Shown here: in pieces, positions 8,320 through 16,670 of the stretch
Layout: each line of letters starts with the position of its first letter
Position numbering within the stretch: position 1 is the stretch's first letter
Assembly (NCBI GenBank): GCA_016722445.1
Contig: JADKIZ010000029.1
Coordinates: 1-25,527 of the forward strand
DNA: 25,527 bases
Direction: 5' to 3'
DNA from: Flavobacteriales bacterium
GTDB taxonomy: Bacteria > Bacteroidota > Bacteroidia > Flavobacteriales_D > Sanyastnellaceae
Translations under genes and position numbers: made by a program
Notes under the pieces: generated by a model
Told to the model about the DNA's origin: nothing
Database searches by the model: none
What the model saw: only the letters and a program-made list of their open reading frames with translations

Positions 8320-8526
8320 ATGAAAAAGAACATGTCAGGCACAGATCGAATCATCAGACTCATCATTGCTGCCATCTTTGTTGTACTTTATTTCACTCAT
8401 GTAGTGACAGGCACAGTAGGTATCGTGCTTTTGGTACTTGCAGCAGTATTTACACTGACAAGTCTCATCAGTTTTTGTCCACTCTATGCGCCATTCGGAA
8501 TTTCAACTTGCAAGGTGAAAAAGTGA
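8320..8526 (+). CDS. DUF2892 (YgaP-transmembrane-like) small membrane protein
   Basis: A 68-residue protein. The N-terminal MSGTDRIIRLIIAA is the typical entry into the DUF2892 fold. Two hydrophobic stretches follow (IIAAIFVVLYFTHVVTG, and GIVLLVLAAVFTLTSLISF), then the conserved CPLYAPFGISTC with two cysteines, and a basic end. In other bacteria this domain is fused to rhodanese (YgaP) or stands alone, and its function is poorly defined. The terminator at 8585-8615 closes the transcript. Confidence 0.88.
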   Translation: MKKNMSGTDRIIRLIIAAIFVVLYFTHVVTGTVGIVLLVLAAVFTLTSLISFCPLYAPFGISTCKVKK

Positions 8527-8544
8527 AATAGTCACATTGAAACT

Positions 8545-8575
8545 ATGTTGATTGATCTTTCGGATAAATCAACAT
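8545..8575 (+). other. Stem-loop downstream of the DUF2892 gene
   Basis: Perfect 9-bp stem ATGTTGATT / AATCAACAT around a 13-nt loop, just upstream of the terminator hairpin. It may stabilise the 3' end. Confidence 0.4.
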
Positions 8576-8584
8576 CAATCAAAA

Positions 8585-8615
8585 AAAACAGGGTGAATGT
8601 TCATCCTGTTTTTTT
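8585..8615 (+). terminator. Intrinsic terminator of the 8206-8526 unit
   Basis: Stem of about 12-13 bp with one G-U pair (AAAACAGGGTGAA against TTCATCCTGTTTT), tight loop, then a run of seven to eight T. Confidence 0.9.
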
Positions 8616-8701
8616 ATATGCGAAATTTCCCATCCATCACATGTTGCATCCGCACATCATGATTAGCAGGATTTGACAACAACAAGTTTCTGACATCCAA
8701 C

Positions 8702-8709
8702 TACGTTTG
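8702..8709 (+). promoter_or_regulatory. -7 box TACGTTTG of the serine hydrolase gene
   Basis: Perfect TAnnTTTG match 27 bases before the ATG, giving a leader of about 22 nt, a normal length in this window. Confidence 0.55.
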
Positions 8710-8736
8710 TTGCATGCATTGTAACAAAAACACCGT

Positions 8737-10149
8737 ATGACATTTAAAAAGACAATTCCTCTCCTCTGCACTCTTTTTCTTTTTCACTCAACACAATCAC
8801 AAACCCTCACCGATGAACTCCGGTTGCTCCTTGATGAGACGCTGGACAGTATGCATGTGGTCCTGGGCAATAAATCGCTTAGCGCCGCTATCGTTTATCC
8901 GAATGATGCACATTGGGTCCGCGCTACAGGGATTTCTTCTCAAATTCCATTGGTCGCACCTACACCGGATGACGCATATGAAATCGGCAGTGTTGCCAAA
9001 ACCCTTACCTCAGCATGTATCCTGCAAATGGCCGATGATGGACTTTTATCCATTGACGATACAGTCGGACAATGGCTTGGTGAATTGCCTCATGTCAATC
9101 CTGGGATATCGCTGCGACAATTGATGCAACACACCAGCGGCTTATATGACGTGCTCACCAATATGAGCCTCACGCAAGCCATGAATGCGGATATTGACTC
9201 CATATGGAATGCGGAAGATGTGATCACAGACTATATCCAAGCACCACTTTCTGCTCCCGGAGATGGATGGTCGTATTGCAATACGAATTACTTCTTGTTG
9301 GGGATGATCATTGAATCCGCATCCGGCAATCCGTTCTACACCGAAATCAGAAATCGCTTTTTCACACCATTGGGGTTAACCACTTTTGGTATCCCAGCAT
9401 TCGAAGATTTCAATCAACCTGTAGCTCATGTCTGGCTCGATATCACCGGTGATGGTTTGGTTGAAGATGCGAACTTCTTTTACATGGATTACATGTCACT
9501 CAATTCTGTGGCAGGTGCTGCCGGCGGATACTTTGCCACACCATTGGAAACGTCCAAATGGATGCGTACTTATATGCGTGGCGATTTGCATTCGCCGGAA
9601 ATCATGGCGGAAGCCAAGACCACCATTTTTGCTCCAGGTACACCCACCACATATGGGCTTGGCCTCATGAAAAAAAACTTCGTGGGATATACCGGTTTCG
9701 GTCATGGAGGCGATCTTGGATATTCTGCAAGTTCATGGTATTTCCCGGACTTGGATATCAGCATTTCTGTATCAAACAATGACGCGGGTACCATTTCCTG
9801 GGATCTGATCGTCGTAGTGGAAGAATTACTTCAAACCATTGATGACTATAATGAACTCAATACGGGCATTGCAGATTTGTATTCTGCAGATGATGAATGG
9901 CAAGTTTTTCCGAATCCATTTAGCCATGAATTAAATCTGCAAACCTCTCAAAATTTTTCAGGCCGTTCAATATCCGCAAAGTTGTTGGATGCGCAGGGAA
10001 GAATTGTATTTTCTCATCACAACATTTCATTGCTGAACTCCACACAAACTACGCTGTTCGATGGATTAAGCTCATTGCCAAACGGCATTTATATGGTCGA
10101 AATTATTTCAGACCAAGGCTCAAGAACCCAACATAAATTGATCAAATAG
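8737..10149 (+). CDS. Secreted beta-lactamase-family serine hydrolase with T9SS sorting domain
   Basis: A 470-residue protein with a signal peptide of about 22 residues (ending HSTQSQ). The three motifs of the class C beta-lactamase / DD-peptidase fold (PF00144) are all present. SVAK (85-88) carries the acylating serine and general base lysine, YCN (181-183) is the second motif, and HGG (324-326) replaces KTG. The body ends near 380. The remainder is a sorting domain (WQVFPNPFSHEL ... LPNGIYMVEIISD ... HKLIK) directing export by T9SS to the cell surface or medium. Family members act as esterases, D-amino-acid peptidases or penicillin-binding-like hydrolases, so antibiotic resistance should not be assumed. 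Its own promoter (8702) and a terminator (10195) make it monocistronic. Confidence 0.92.
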   Translation: MTFKKTIPLLCTLFLFHSTQSQTLTDELRLLLDETLDSMHVVLGNKSLSAAIVYPNDAHWVRATGISSQIPLVAPTPDDAYEIGSVAKTLTSACILQMADDGLLSIDDTVGQWLGELPHVNPGISLRQLMQHTSGLYDVLTNMSLTQAMNADIDSIWNAEDVITDYIQAPLSAPGDGWSYCNTNYFLLGMIIESASGNPFYTEIRNRFFTPLGLTTFGIPAFEDFNQPVAHVWLDITGDGLVEDANFFYMDYMSLNSVAGAAGGYFATPLETSKWMRTYMRGDLHSPEIMAEAKTTIFAPGTPTTYGLGLMKKNFVGYTGFGHGGDLGYSASSWYFPDLDISISVSNNDAGTISWDLIVVVEELLQTIDDYNELNTGIADLYSADDEWQVFPNPFSHELNLQTSQNFSGRSISAKLLDAQGRIVFSHHNISLLNSTQTTLFDGLSSLPNGIYMVEIISDQGSRTQHKLIK

Positions 10150-10155
10150 CACTCT

Positions 10156-10183
10156 CTTTGTGTATCACAGGTATGACACAAAG
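10156..10183 (+). other. Stem-loop after the serine hydrolase gene
   Basis: 8-bp perfect stem CTTTGTGT / ACACAAAG with a 12-nt loop, between the stop codon and the terminator. Confidence 0.4.
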
Positions 10184-10194
10184 GAGTTTGTTGC

Positions 10195-10230
10195 AAACGG
10201 ACCGGAGAATGCACCGGTCCGTTTCTTTTA
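10195..10230 (+). terminator. Intrinsic terminator of the serine hydrolase gene
   Basis: Perfect 11-bp GC-rich stem AAACGGACCGG / CCGGTCCGTTT with an 8-nt loop, followed by a T-rich tail. Confidence 0.88.
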
Positions 10231-10291
10231 GCCCACTGCGAAACATGTTACCGCTCATCACAAAACAACTGGTGTTGCTGAATAGCCAACA

Positions 10292-10299
10292 TAGATTTG
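10292..10299 (+). promoter_or_regulatory. -7 box TAGATTTG of the araC-type gene
   Basis: Perfect consensus match 28 bases before the ATG at 10328. The leader would be about 24 nt. Confidence 0.5.
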
Positions 10300-10327
10300 T
10301 GTTACCACGAATTCAAGTTGAAGGATC

Positions 10328-11224
10328 ATGTACTTTTTCACCAGTGAAAATCATCGACCCGTTGTTTCCTTACCGGAAACATTTAATCTGGTGAATTTTT
10401 CCCTGTTCAAAAAATTGGACAGCGCGATTCCCTTCAGAAATTTCTCCATCAAATACGTTGGCAAAGGCAATGAAACTTATGACATCAACGGCAACCGTTT
10501 TCCCATCAAAGATGGAGAATACCTCCTCGCCAATCAGCATTCGGAAGGCAGAATCCATATCGATAGTCATACCGATGTGAGTGGAATTTGCATTGAGTTG
10601 ATGCCAACACTTATCGCAGATGTTGTGGCAAGTTATCGTCGACCCGATACTGCCCTACCCGATCCAGGACTGGATGTGTTTTTCAGTTCAGATCGTTATC
10701 CAGAAAACCAATATCATTCAAGTCAAACTCATTTGGGTAAAATGTTGCGACAATTGGATGGTTATATCAGCATGAATCCTCATCAGGAAATCATCATCTC
10801 CAATGAAATTTATTATACCCTTGCAGAAAACCTGATCACAGATCACATTCCAACTTACAGACAATTACAAAATCTTGGAAGGATAAAACCAGCCACAGGC
10901 AAAGACTTGCTGCGAAAAGTGATGTTGGGTAAAAACCTCATTGAACAGCATTACCGCGAACCGTGGGATATTGCAGATGTTGCCAAGTTGTGTTGTATGT
11001 CAGAGTATCACTTCTTCAGAATTTTCAAAAAAGCGTTTGGAATCAGTCCGTATCAATACCTCATCGATGTGCGATTGAATTGGGCATTTCAACAAATCAA
11101 ACAACAACAACAATCCATTTCTTTCATTGCCCACGAAACGGGGTTTGCTGACTTGTCCTCATTCAGTAAAGCTTTTAGTAAGAAGTTCGGATTCCCACCG
11201 AGTAAGTGGTCTGGATCAAATTAA
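10328..11224 (+). CDS. AraC-family transcriptional regulator
   Basis: 298 residues. The C-terminal third carries both helix-turn-helix units of the AraC/XylS DNA-binding domain: WDIADVAKLCCMSEYHFFRI with FKKAFGISPYQYL, then QSISFIAHETGFADLSSFSK with FSKKFGFPPSKW. The N-terminal 190 residues (FFTSENHRPVVSLPETFN) form a probable ligand or dimerisation domain with no recognisable specific family. It has its own promoter, and only 46 bp separate it from the outer-membrane receptor gene, so it may be co-transcribed with that gene and control it. A regulated small-molecule or siderophore uptake role would fit, but no evidence identifies an inducer. Confidence 0.93.
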   Translation: MYFFTSENHRPVVSLPETFNLVNFSLFKKLDSAIPFRNFSIKYVGKGNETYDINGNRFPIKDGEYLLANQHSEGRIHIDSHTDVSGICIELMPTLIADVVASYRRPDTALPDPGLDVFFSSDRYPENQYHSSQTHLGKMLRQLDGYISMNPHQEIIISNEIYYTLAENLITDHIPTYRQLQNLGRIKPATGKDLLRKVMLGKNLIEQHYREPWDIADVAKLCCMSEYHFFRIFKKAFGISPYQYLIDVRLNWAFQQIKQQQQSISFIAHETGFADLSSFSKAFSKKFGFPPSKWSGSN

Positions 11225-11270
11225 CAGGAATTGACAACGGAAGCATAAATGCCGTCACCATATTCGCCGC

Positions 11271-13730
11271 ATGACGAATGGCATTATCACAGTAAGCAAA
11301 ACAATCCTGCTCCTATGTTTCATACTCTTTTCAAAATGCATCGATGCACAAACTTCCTTTGAGATCACCGGTCAAGTAAAAGATAGCACAGCGCAACCGT
11401 TATCAGATGCCATCATTCAGGTATTGCGCGCATCGGACAGCACATTCATCAAATCGGATTTCCCGAATGCCGATGGACAATTCAGAATTTCACTGACGCA
11501 ATCTGGAGATTTTTATCTGGTCATTCAACTTGTGGGATACAAAACATTTGAGAGTGCCGCCGAGTCAATCAACGAAACAAAACCGGTGTGGCAAGTTGGA
11601 AATATCACACTCCTTTCGAATGGTCAACAACTGCAAACAGTGCAAGTAGTTTCCAAAATTCCTTTCGCCGAAAAGAAAATTGATCGGGTAACTGTAAATC
11701 CCGATGCCATGATTTCGAATGCAGGAGCCACAGCACTTGAAGTACTTGAAAAAGCACCCGGTGTGCAGGTTGATCTCAATGGCAACATCAGTTTGAATGG
11801 AAGACAAGGTGTTGTCATTTACATCGATGATAAGCCTGTTTACCTTGGATCTTCTGAACTCGCATCGTATCTAAGATCGCTTCCTGCCTCCTCCATTGCA
11901 TTCATTGATATCATGACAACGCCTCCGGCAAAATATGATGCTGCAGGTAATGTCGGAATCATCAATATTCGAATAAAAAAAAGCAAAGCTGAAGGATTAA
12001 ATGGAGGATTCAATGTCAGTTACGGGCAAGGTTTTTACCACAGAACCAACAACAGCATTAACCTCAACTACCGCATCAACAAGGTGAATATTTTCACCAA
12101 TTTAAGTTACAATGAAAACAATAGCTATCATGATCTGACCATTGAAAGAAATTACTTCAATGAAGCACAAGAATTGCAAACTGCTTTCAAGCAGAATACA
12201 TTGATTAAAAACGAAAATAAAAGCGCAACCGGAAGATTTGGTATTGATTATTATCCCAATGAAAAACATACCATCGGTTTTCTCACCTCTGGATTCTTTG
12301 AGCGATCGGATACATACACCACCAACGTTGCCACCATCAAAAATGCTGAGGATGCATTGATGACAACGGTTGTGGCACTCAGTCCGACACGCCGCGACTT
12401 CGTCAATGGCAGCGGCAATTTAAACTACACCTGGACATTGGATAGCCTCAACTCACAGTTGTCGGTGAACCTGGACTATTCGGAATACCATTCAGCCATG
12501 GATCAAGCCTTGCTCAGCAAAAATTATGATCCCTCAGATTCACTTCTGAGTCGAACGAATCTCATCAGCAAACTTCCTTCTGACATACAAATTGCAACTG
12601 CCAAGGTAGACTATTCCAAACCTTTTCATGATGGTTCCCGATTTGATTTTGGCGGAAAAAGCAGCTATATCAAAACCAATAACATCGCAGAATTTTATGA
12701 TGAGAACGATGGAATTTTGACGATCAACGAAGATTTCTCGAACCAATTTGAATACGAAGAAAAAATTCAAGCCGGCTATATCAACTACAGCAAAGAATTT
12801 AAAAAAATATCCTTGCAGGCGGGATTGCGGTATGAGCATACCGACATCATAGGTAATCAGCATGGCAATTCGCTTCACCGCGACTCTGTGTTCACTAGAA
12901 CCTATGACAATATCTTCCCGACATTCTATGCCATGTATAAAATAGATACTGCTGCGAATCACATCCTTTCCTTCAACTATGGCCGTCGTATTGACAGACC
13001 GAATTACCAGGACATGAATCCTTTTACCTACCCATTGGATCGATTTACACTGTACGCGGGAAATCCTTTTTTACAACCCACTTTCTCATACAATTACGAA
13101 TTATCCTATACGCTACTGAATCGTTATACAGCTACACTGTATTACAGTGATGTCAAAAACATGATCAGCGAAACCATTGAACAAAACACCAATATTTTTT
13201 ACAGCAGACCCGGTAACATTGGCAAACAACAATCTTATGGCATTGCGCTGAGTGGTGCGGCGGAACTAGCCAAATGGTGGACATTGCAATTCTACACTGC
13301 TGTAAACTACATGGACTATTCTGCTAAAATTTATGGACAAGAACTCAACAACACCGGAACATATTGGTATATCGGACCAACCAACCAATTCAAGTTCAAT
13401 GACAAACTTTCCGCGGAATTGGGAGGATCATATCAAACAAGAATTGTATCCGCACAATTTCTATTGATACCTGTAGCAACAGTGCGTGCAGCATTGGCCT
13501 TGAATTGTTTGAATAACAAAGGCAGCCTGAAACTTGTGTTGAATGATGTGTTTTACACCTACCAACCCGGCGGTGATATTCGCAATTTGTATCAATCTAC
13601 TGCAAACTGGTATAGCTTCTTTGACTCTCGTGTTGTGACCGTTGCTTTCGGCTATCGTTTCAACAAAGGGCAAGTTCGTTCGCTGCGAAATGTAGAAGGA
13701 GCCGAAATGGAAAAAAGCAGGGTGAAATAA
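11271..13730 (+). CDS. TonB-dependent-receptor-like outer-membrane beta-barrel protein
   Basis: 819 residues. A signal peptide (ILLLCFILFSKCIDAQ) is followed by a carboxypeptidase-regulatory-like beta-sandwich (about 30-115: ITGQVKDSTAQPLSDAI ... LVGYKTFE). A plug-like domain comes next (about 140-240: SNAGATALEVLEKAPGVQVD, GRQGVVIYIDDKPVYLG, AAGNVGIINIRIKKS). The rest is an aromatic-rich barrel ending VVTVAFGYRF with a short extra tail. This matches the Bacteroidota 'outer membrane beta-barrel family' (PF14905 type), relatives of TonB receptors; no TonB box is obvious and no SusD partner is present. The substrate is unknown. The AraC gene immediately upstream probably regulates it. The frame is open across 2.46 kb, in contrast to the damaged minus-strand genes nearby. 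Confidence 0.9.
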   Translation: MTNGIITVSKTILLLCFILFSKCIDAQTSFEITGQVKDSTAQPLSDAIIQVLRASDSTFIKSDFPNADGQFRISLTQSGDFYLVIQLVGYKTFESAAESINETKPVWQVGNITLLSNGQQLQTVQVVSKIPFAEKKIDRVTVNPDAMISNAGATALEVLEKAPGVQVDLNGNISLNGRQGVVIYIDDKPVYLGSSELASYLRSLPASSIAFIDIMTTPPAKYDAAGNVGIINIRIKKSKAEGLNGGFNVSYGQGFYHRTNNSINLNYRINKVNIFTNLSYNENNSYHDLTIERNYFNEAQELQTAFKQNTLIKNENKSATGRFGIDYYPNEKHTIGFLTSGFFERSDTYTTNVATIKNAEDALMTTVVALSPTRRDFVNGSGNLNYTWTLDSLNSQLSVNLDYSEYHSAMDQALLSKNYDPSDSLLSRTNLISKLPSDIQIATAKVDYSKPFHDGSRFDFGGKSSYIKTNNIAEFYDENDGILTINEDFSNQFEYEEKIQAGYINYSKEFKKISLQAGLRYEHTDIIGNQHGNSLHRDSVFTRTYDNIFPTFYAMYKIDTAANHILSFNYGRRIDRPNYQDMNPFTYPLDRFTLYAGNPFLQPTFSYNYELSYTLLNRYTATLYYSDVKNMISETIEQNTNIFYSRPGNIGKQQSYGIALSGAAELAKWWTLQFYTAVNYMDYSAKIYGQELNNTGTYWYIGPTNQFKFNDKLSAELGGSYQTRIVSAQFLLIPVATVRAALALNCLNNKGSLKLVLNDVFYTYQPGGDIRNLYQSTANWYSFFDSRVVTVAFGYRFNKGQVRSLRNVEGAEMEKSRVK

Positions 13731-13756
13731 ATTGGAGATCCACTCTCCTATTTCAC
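13722..13756. terminator. Shared hairpin spanning both convergent stop codons
   Basis: Outer stem GTGAAATA (13722-13729) pairs with TATTTCAC (13749-13756) and inner stem GGAGA pairs with TCTCC around a 5-nt loop. It covers the plus-strand TAA (13728-13730) and the minus-strand TAG (13748-13750), which are only 17 bp apart. No strong T-run follows on either side, so termination efficiency is uncertain. Confidence 0.6.
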
Positions 13757-15138
13757 TACAAATTTGCTGTTGAGCATTTCTGTTCCTTTTTTCATCGACA
13801 AAGAATAAATACCACCGGATAGCATGGATAAATCTATTCGCACCTTGTCACCCATAGCTTCGTAACGCACAGGATAACTCCTTCCAGTCATATCATAGAT
13901 TTTGTAATCATAACCGTTGATGCCCGTTCCGGTATATACCACAAGCATGTCGTTTGCCGGATTTGGATAAATGGATAGGTGAAGCTGGTCAACGCCTGTT
14001 TCTTTCATGCCACTCACCATTGGAAACTGATATTCAGAAGTGCCTATGCCCCAGTAATCCGGATCAACATGCATGCCTCCTTGCTGATCAAAGAAGATAT
14101 TGTACGTAGTATCCGTACCAGAAATACTCGCCAGGTTATTGCCTGCGTACCAAATGCGCAAGAGTCCGTCATCCTCCAAATAAGAGTGATTGATCTTATT
14201 TCAGCAAGATAATCTCCATTGGTCCAATCAAAATCAGCTCTGGTATGAATAGGCGCATCATCGTGATACCATATTCCTGTACTTCCAAATGTTTTGAATT
14301 GATGCAATGCAACTTGTGTCCAATTGCCATCAATCATTTGAGCAACATCTGTAAAAAGATAAAGTGAATCATGGATAGCGAGAGCGGACGGAGTTGATAG
14401 TCCCCAATATCCTTCTGATGAAGGATAAACATCTTCAGGAAGAGTAACAGCAATTTGTGCATCATTGAAGTTAATTCCATCCGATGATTTCATCAAACCG
14501 ATTGAATTGACAGGCACTTCAGAAACAATTCCGCCTGCTGTGAAAAACACAAAAATGCTATCATTGAAAACGACAGCAGCAGGCTCACCAACCAATTCTC
14601 CATACATCGTCGCGCTGCCATCCGATTCCAAAACAGGTTGATCGTCCATGTCAAAACTCAATCCATCCAATGAAGTAGCATGTCCAATCACAAACTCAAA
14701 CGGTGAATTTCCCGGAGGATAACATGTCAAATACATGTGATAGATACCATCCTTCTTTACCACCGAAGGTGTTTCAGTACCCCCAGCAAAATAAGTTCCT
14801 GATGCAGCTTCAAGCACTGGTGTGATTGGAGACAAAGTCCATTCATAGCCATCCATGGAAACTTGCCTGAATACTTTCACGGTGTTTTCCTCCGATAAAA
14901 TAAAACCATCTGCTGCTGTGATATACATGATGTATTGGTCACCTTCCTTCAATATGCATGGATCGTTCCATGCAGCATCCGCAAAACCATCTCCATATCT
15001 TATGATCGGATTTGCCTGATATGGTACAAAATCCGGAAAAAAACCTGGATCCACCTGAGTGAAAGTGCTCGACGACAAAACAAGAAAAACAACTGTTGTG
15101 ATCTTCGAGTATTTGCTTGATGAATAATTGACTTTCAT
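13748..15138 (-). pseudogene. Secreted five-bladed beta-propeller (glycosidase-like) T9SS protein, one frameshift
   Basis: ATG 15138 starts a signal-peptide-bearing protein (TTVVFLVLSSSTFTQ). Repeated blade motifs include AAWNDPCILKEGDQYIMYIT, FAGGTETPSVVKKDGIYHMY, ELVGEPAAVVFNDSIFVFFT and LSTPSALAIHDSLYLFT. These are typical of the five-bladed propeller of GH43/GH32-type proteins, although I cannot place it in one glycosidase family or confirm catalytic residues. The frame breaks near 14178-14180, where one T is missing from a T-run (AAA on the plus strand). Adding it gives SITLILEDDGLLRIWYAGN and continues to a T9SS sorting domain (LSIYPNPANDM ... LSGGIYSLSMKKG ... KFVVK). The repaired length is about 463 residues. 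The single homopolymer lesion suggests a sequence error, and the organism's protein is probably intact. Confidence 0.82.
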
Positions 15139-15159
15139 TTTCGAATTAAAATTTTATGG

Positions 15160-15591
15160 CTACAATGTTTCATTGATGGAGTACGAGGTAATCGTCAATT
15201 CCTGGGCACCATTTTTCCAAATCGATTGTCCGAGAACTGCAAGCTTTTCCTTGTCTTCATCCATAACCTTCGCAAAAATGTTACAAGCATCCAAACCCTT
15301 GCCTGTGCCATAGTAAATACCAAAACAATTCGCAGTGCGGGTTCTGGAAGGATTCATTGGACCGAATACAACCTCACCAGGTTCGGTAAAAACAGAAGCA
15401 TTCTCCTGAATGATATCCAAAGTGGGTACATCATCAATCCAAATTTCTTCACCTGAAATTCTCGCGTGAAAAAACTTCCGCGTAAAGGGTAAAATACCGA
15501 CAAAAGCTTTCGAGGTTATTGGTGCTTCTTTTTCATAGAAGACAAACCTGATCTCTTGTTGTTCTGATGTGATGATTTTAAAACCATTCAT
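15160..15591 (-). CDS. DUF3830-family cyclophilin-like protein
   Basis: 143 residues from ATG 15591 (MNGFKIITSEQ). The same frame reaches back to a TTG at 15612, but that lies right after a -7 box and would have almost no leader. Hallmarks of DUF3830 are present: EAPITSKAFVGILPF, HARISGEEIWIDD, a glycine/proline loop (GEVVFGPMNPS), the FGIYYGTGKG segment and an end with LGQSIWKNGAQELTI. The family has a cyclophilin-like barrel, but peptidyl-prolyl isomerase activity is not established. It lies 21 bp upstream of the beta-propeller gene on the same strand, so the two may be co-transcribed. Confidence 0.78.
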   Translation of the reverse strand: MNGFKIITSEQQEIRFVFYEKEAPITSKAFVGILPFTRKFFHARISGEEIWIDDVPTLDIIQENASVFTEPGEVVFGPMNPSRTRTANCFGIYYGTGKGLDACNIFAKVMDEDKEKLAVLGQSIWKNGAQELTITSYSINETL

Positions 15592-15613
15592 GGCAAGGGT
15601 ATAATGATGCAAA

Positions 15614-15621
15614 CAAAGTTA
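15614..15621 (-). promoter_or_regulatory. -7 box TAACTTTG of the DUF3830 gene
   Basis: Perfect consensus match 22 bases before ATG 15591. It argues against the upstream TTG start. Confidence 0.55.
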
Positions 15622-15748
15622 ATTATTCGTCATACTGTAAGCCTCATGAAAAGACTTTTCAACCTTTTGGCTGAAATTGGAAGGTGAGGATAATACTATG
15701 ATCGAATGTGTTTAAGCCATCCCATACACCTTCTAAGGTTGGATCAGA

Positions 15749-16449
15749 TCAAACATTCACACCAAAAACATATCCCACCAATGCAGAAATAAGCATGGCC
15801 ATTGTACCCCAAATGACAATCCTGAGGATGGCCTTACCAACACTTGCACCTCCCGATTTTGCGGAAACAACTCCAAGGATAATCAACGACAAAATGGTTA
15901 CTCCATAAAGGAAATACTCCATGTTAGCGACAGGAGAAAAGAGGGTGACCAACAAAGGCAATACACCACCAGCCGTGAAAGCCGCACCAGAAGCGACAGC
16001 CGCCTGAACGGGTTTTGCTTGATTCATTTCATGAATACCCAGTTCATCTCTCACATGCGCGGCCAATGCGTCTGCTTCAGTCAACTCTTTTGCAACCTGC
16101 ATAGCAGTATCAGGTTTGAGTCCGCGCTTCTCATAAATCGCCGCGAGAATTTTCATTTCCTCTACAGGCATTTCCTGAAGTTCGCGTTTCTCTCTTTCAA
16201 TATCGGCTGTTTCAATATCGGTTTGTGAACTCACAGAGACATATTCACCTGCTGCCATGGATAATGCTCCTGCTACAAGACCAGCAACTGTGGCCAAAAG
16301 AACAGGATCACGGGCATCACTCGCCGAAGCCACACCAATGGCCAGACTCGATATAGAAATAATACCATCATTGGCTCCCAATACCGCTGCCTGAGCCAAT
16401 TGCTCCGATGGATATAATGACTGTCCAGATAATTGTCGACTGTAATCAT
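15749..16449 (-). pseudogene. VIT1/CCC1-family iron or manganese transporter, one frameshift
   Basis: ATG 16449 begins MITVDNYLDSHYIHRSNWLR. The continuing family sequence AAVLGANDGIISISSLAIGV is in another frame. Adding one G to the GG at 16390-16391 (plus-strand CC) joins them as WLRAAVLGANDG, the family's invariant start of the first membrane helix. The rest is complete: a second helix with AGALSMAAGEYVSVSSQTD, a charged cytosolic loop (REKRELQEMPVEEM) that binds metal in plant VIT1, and three more helices ending VGYVFGVNV. The repaired length, 233 residues, is typical. It would move Fe(II) or Mn(II) out of the cytosol. An inverted repeat and a near-consensus -7 box precede the start. The lesion looks like a homopolymer sequence error. 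Confidence 0.88.
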
Positions 16450-16469
16450 ACTTTCAAACAAAAAAACGC

Positions 16470-16496
16470 CATGACATGAATGATTTCAATGTCATG
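16470..16496 (-). promoter_or_regulatory. Inverted repeat upstream of the VIT1-type gene
   Basis: Perfect 8-bp arms CATGACAT and ATGTCATG with an 11-nt spacer, followed on the minus strand by GCGTTTTTTTG and then the start codon. It overlaps the predicted transcription start. It could be a repressor operator, a leader attenuator, or a weak terminator for the upstream arr gene. Confidence 0.5.
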
Positions 16497-16497
16497 C

Positions 16498-16505
16498 TAA
16501 AGGTA
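16498..16505 (-). promoter_or_regulatory. Near-consensus -7 box TACCTTTA of the VIT1-type gene
   Basis: One mismatch to TAnnTTTG, 48 bases before the ATG and immediately next to the inverted repeat. Confidence 0.35.
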
Positions 16506-16670
16506 GACACTTCCGAAGTGCTTTATGAACAAGTTATATGACTTTGCGCATCACATATATCAACATGTATCATCATTGCATCCAAACATAGGAACCAAAA
16601 AAATAGCTTCATCGATCATCTGCAGGAAAAAACAATGTAACTACAGTTAATGCACTCACTGATGTGACGA

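Noticed and set aside
8737..10149. Antibiotic-resistance beta-lactamase
   Set aside because: The motifs fit the broad PF00144 serine-hydrolase fold, and the T9SS-secreted forms are not known as resistance enzymes; calling it a resistance gene is not justified.
12540..12962. 140-residue minus-strand frame inside the outer-membrane receptor gene
   Set aside because: It is a shadow of a long, well-supported plus-strand coding region and has no recognisable features of its own.
14170..14190. Programmed ribosomal frameshifting as an explanation for the split genes
   Set aside because: The lesions occur at varied short runs with no slippery heptamer and downstream pseudoknot, and in unrelated families that are not known to use recoding.
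11271..15138. Polysaccharide utilisation locus formed by the receptor and the glycosidase-like propeller
   Set aside because: No SusD homolog is present, the two genes are convergent, and the receptor is of the PF14905 type and not SusC-like.
16616..16670. The longer tail of the Arr frame as a genuine C-terminal extension
   Set aside because: A one-base repair gives the usual Arr ending (LDVIED), whereas the long tail has no resemblance to the family.
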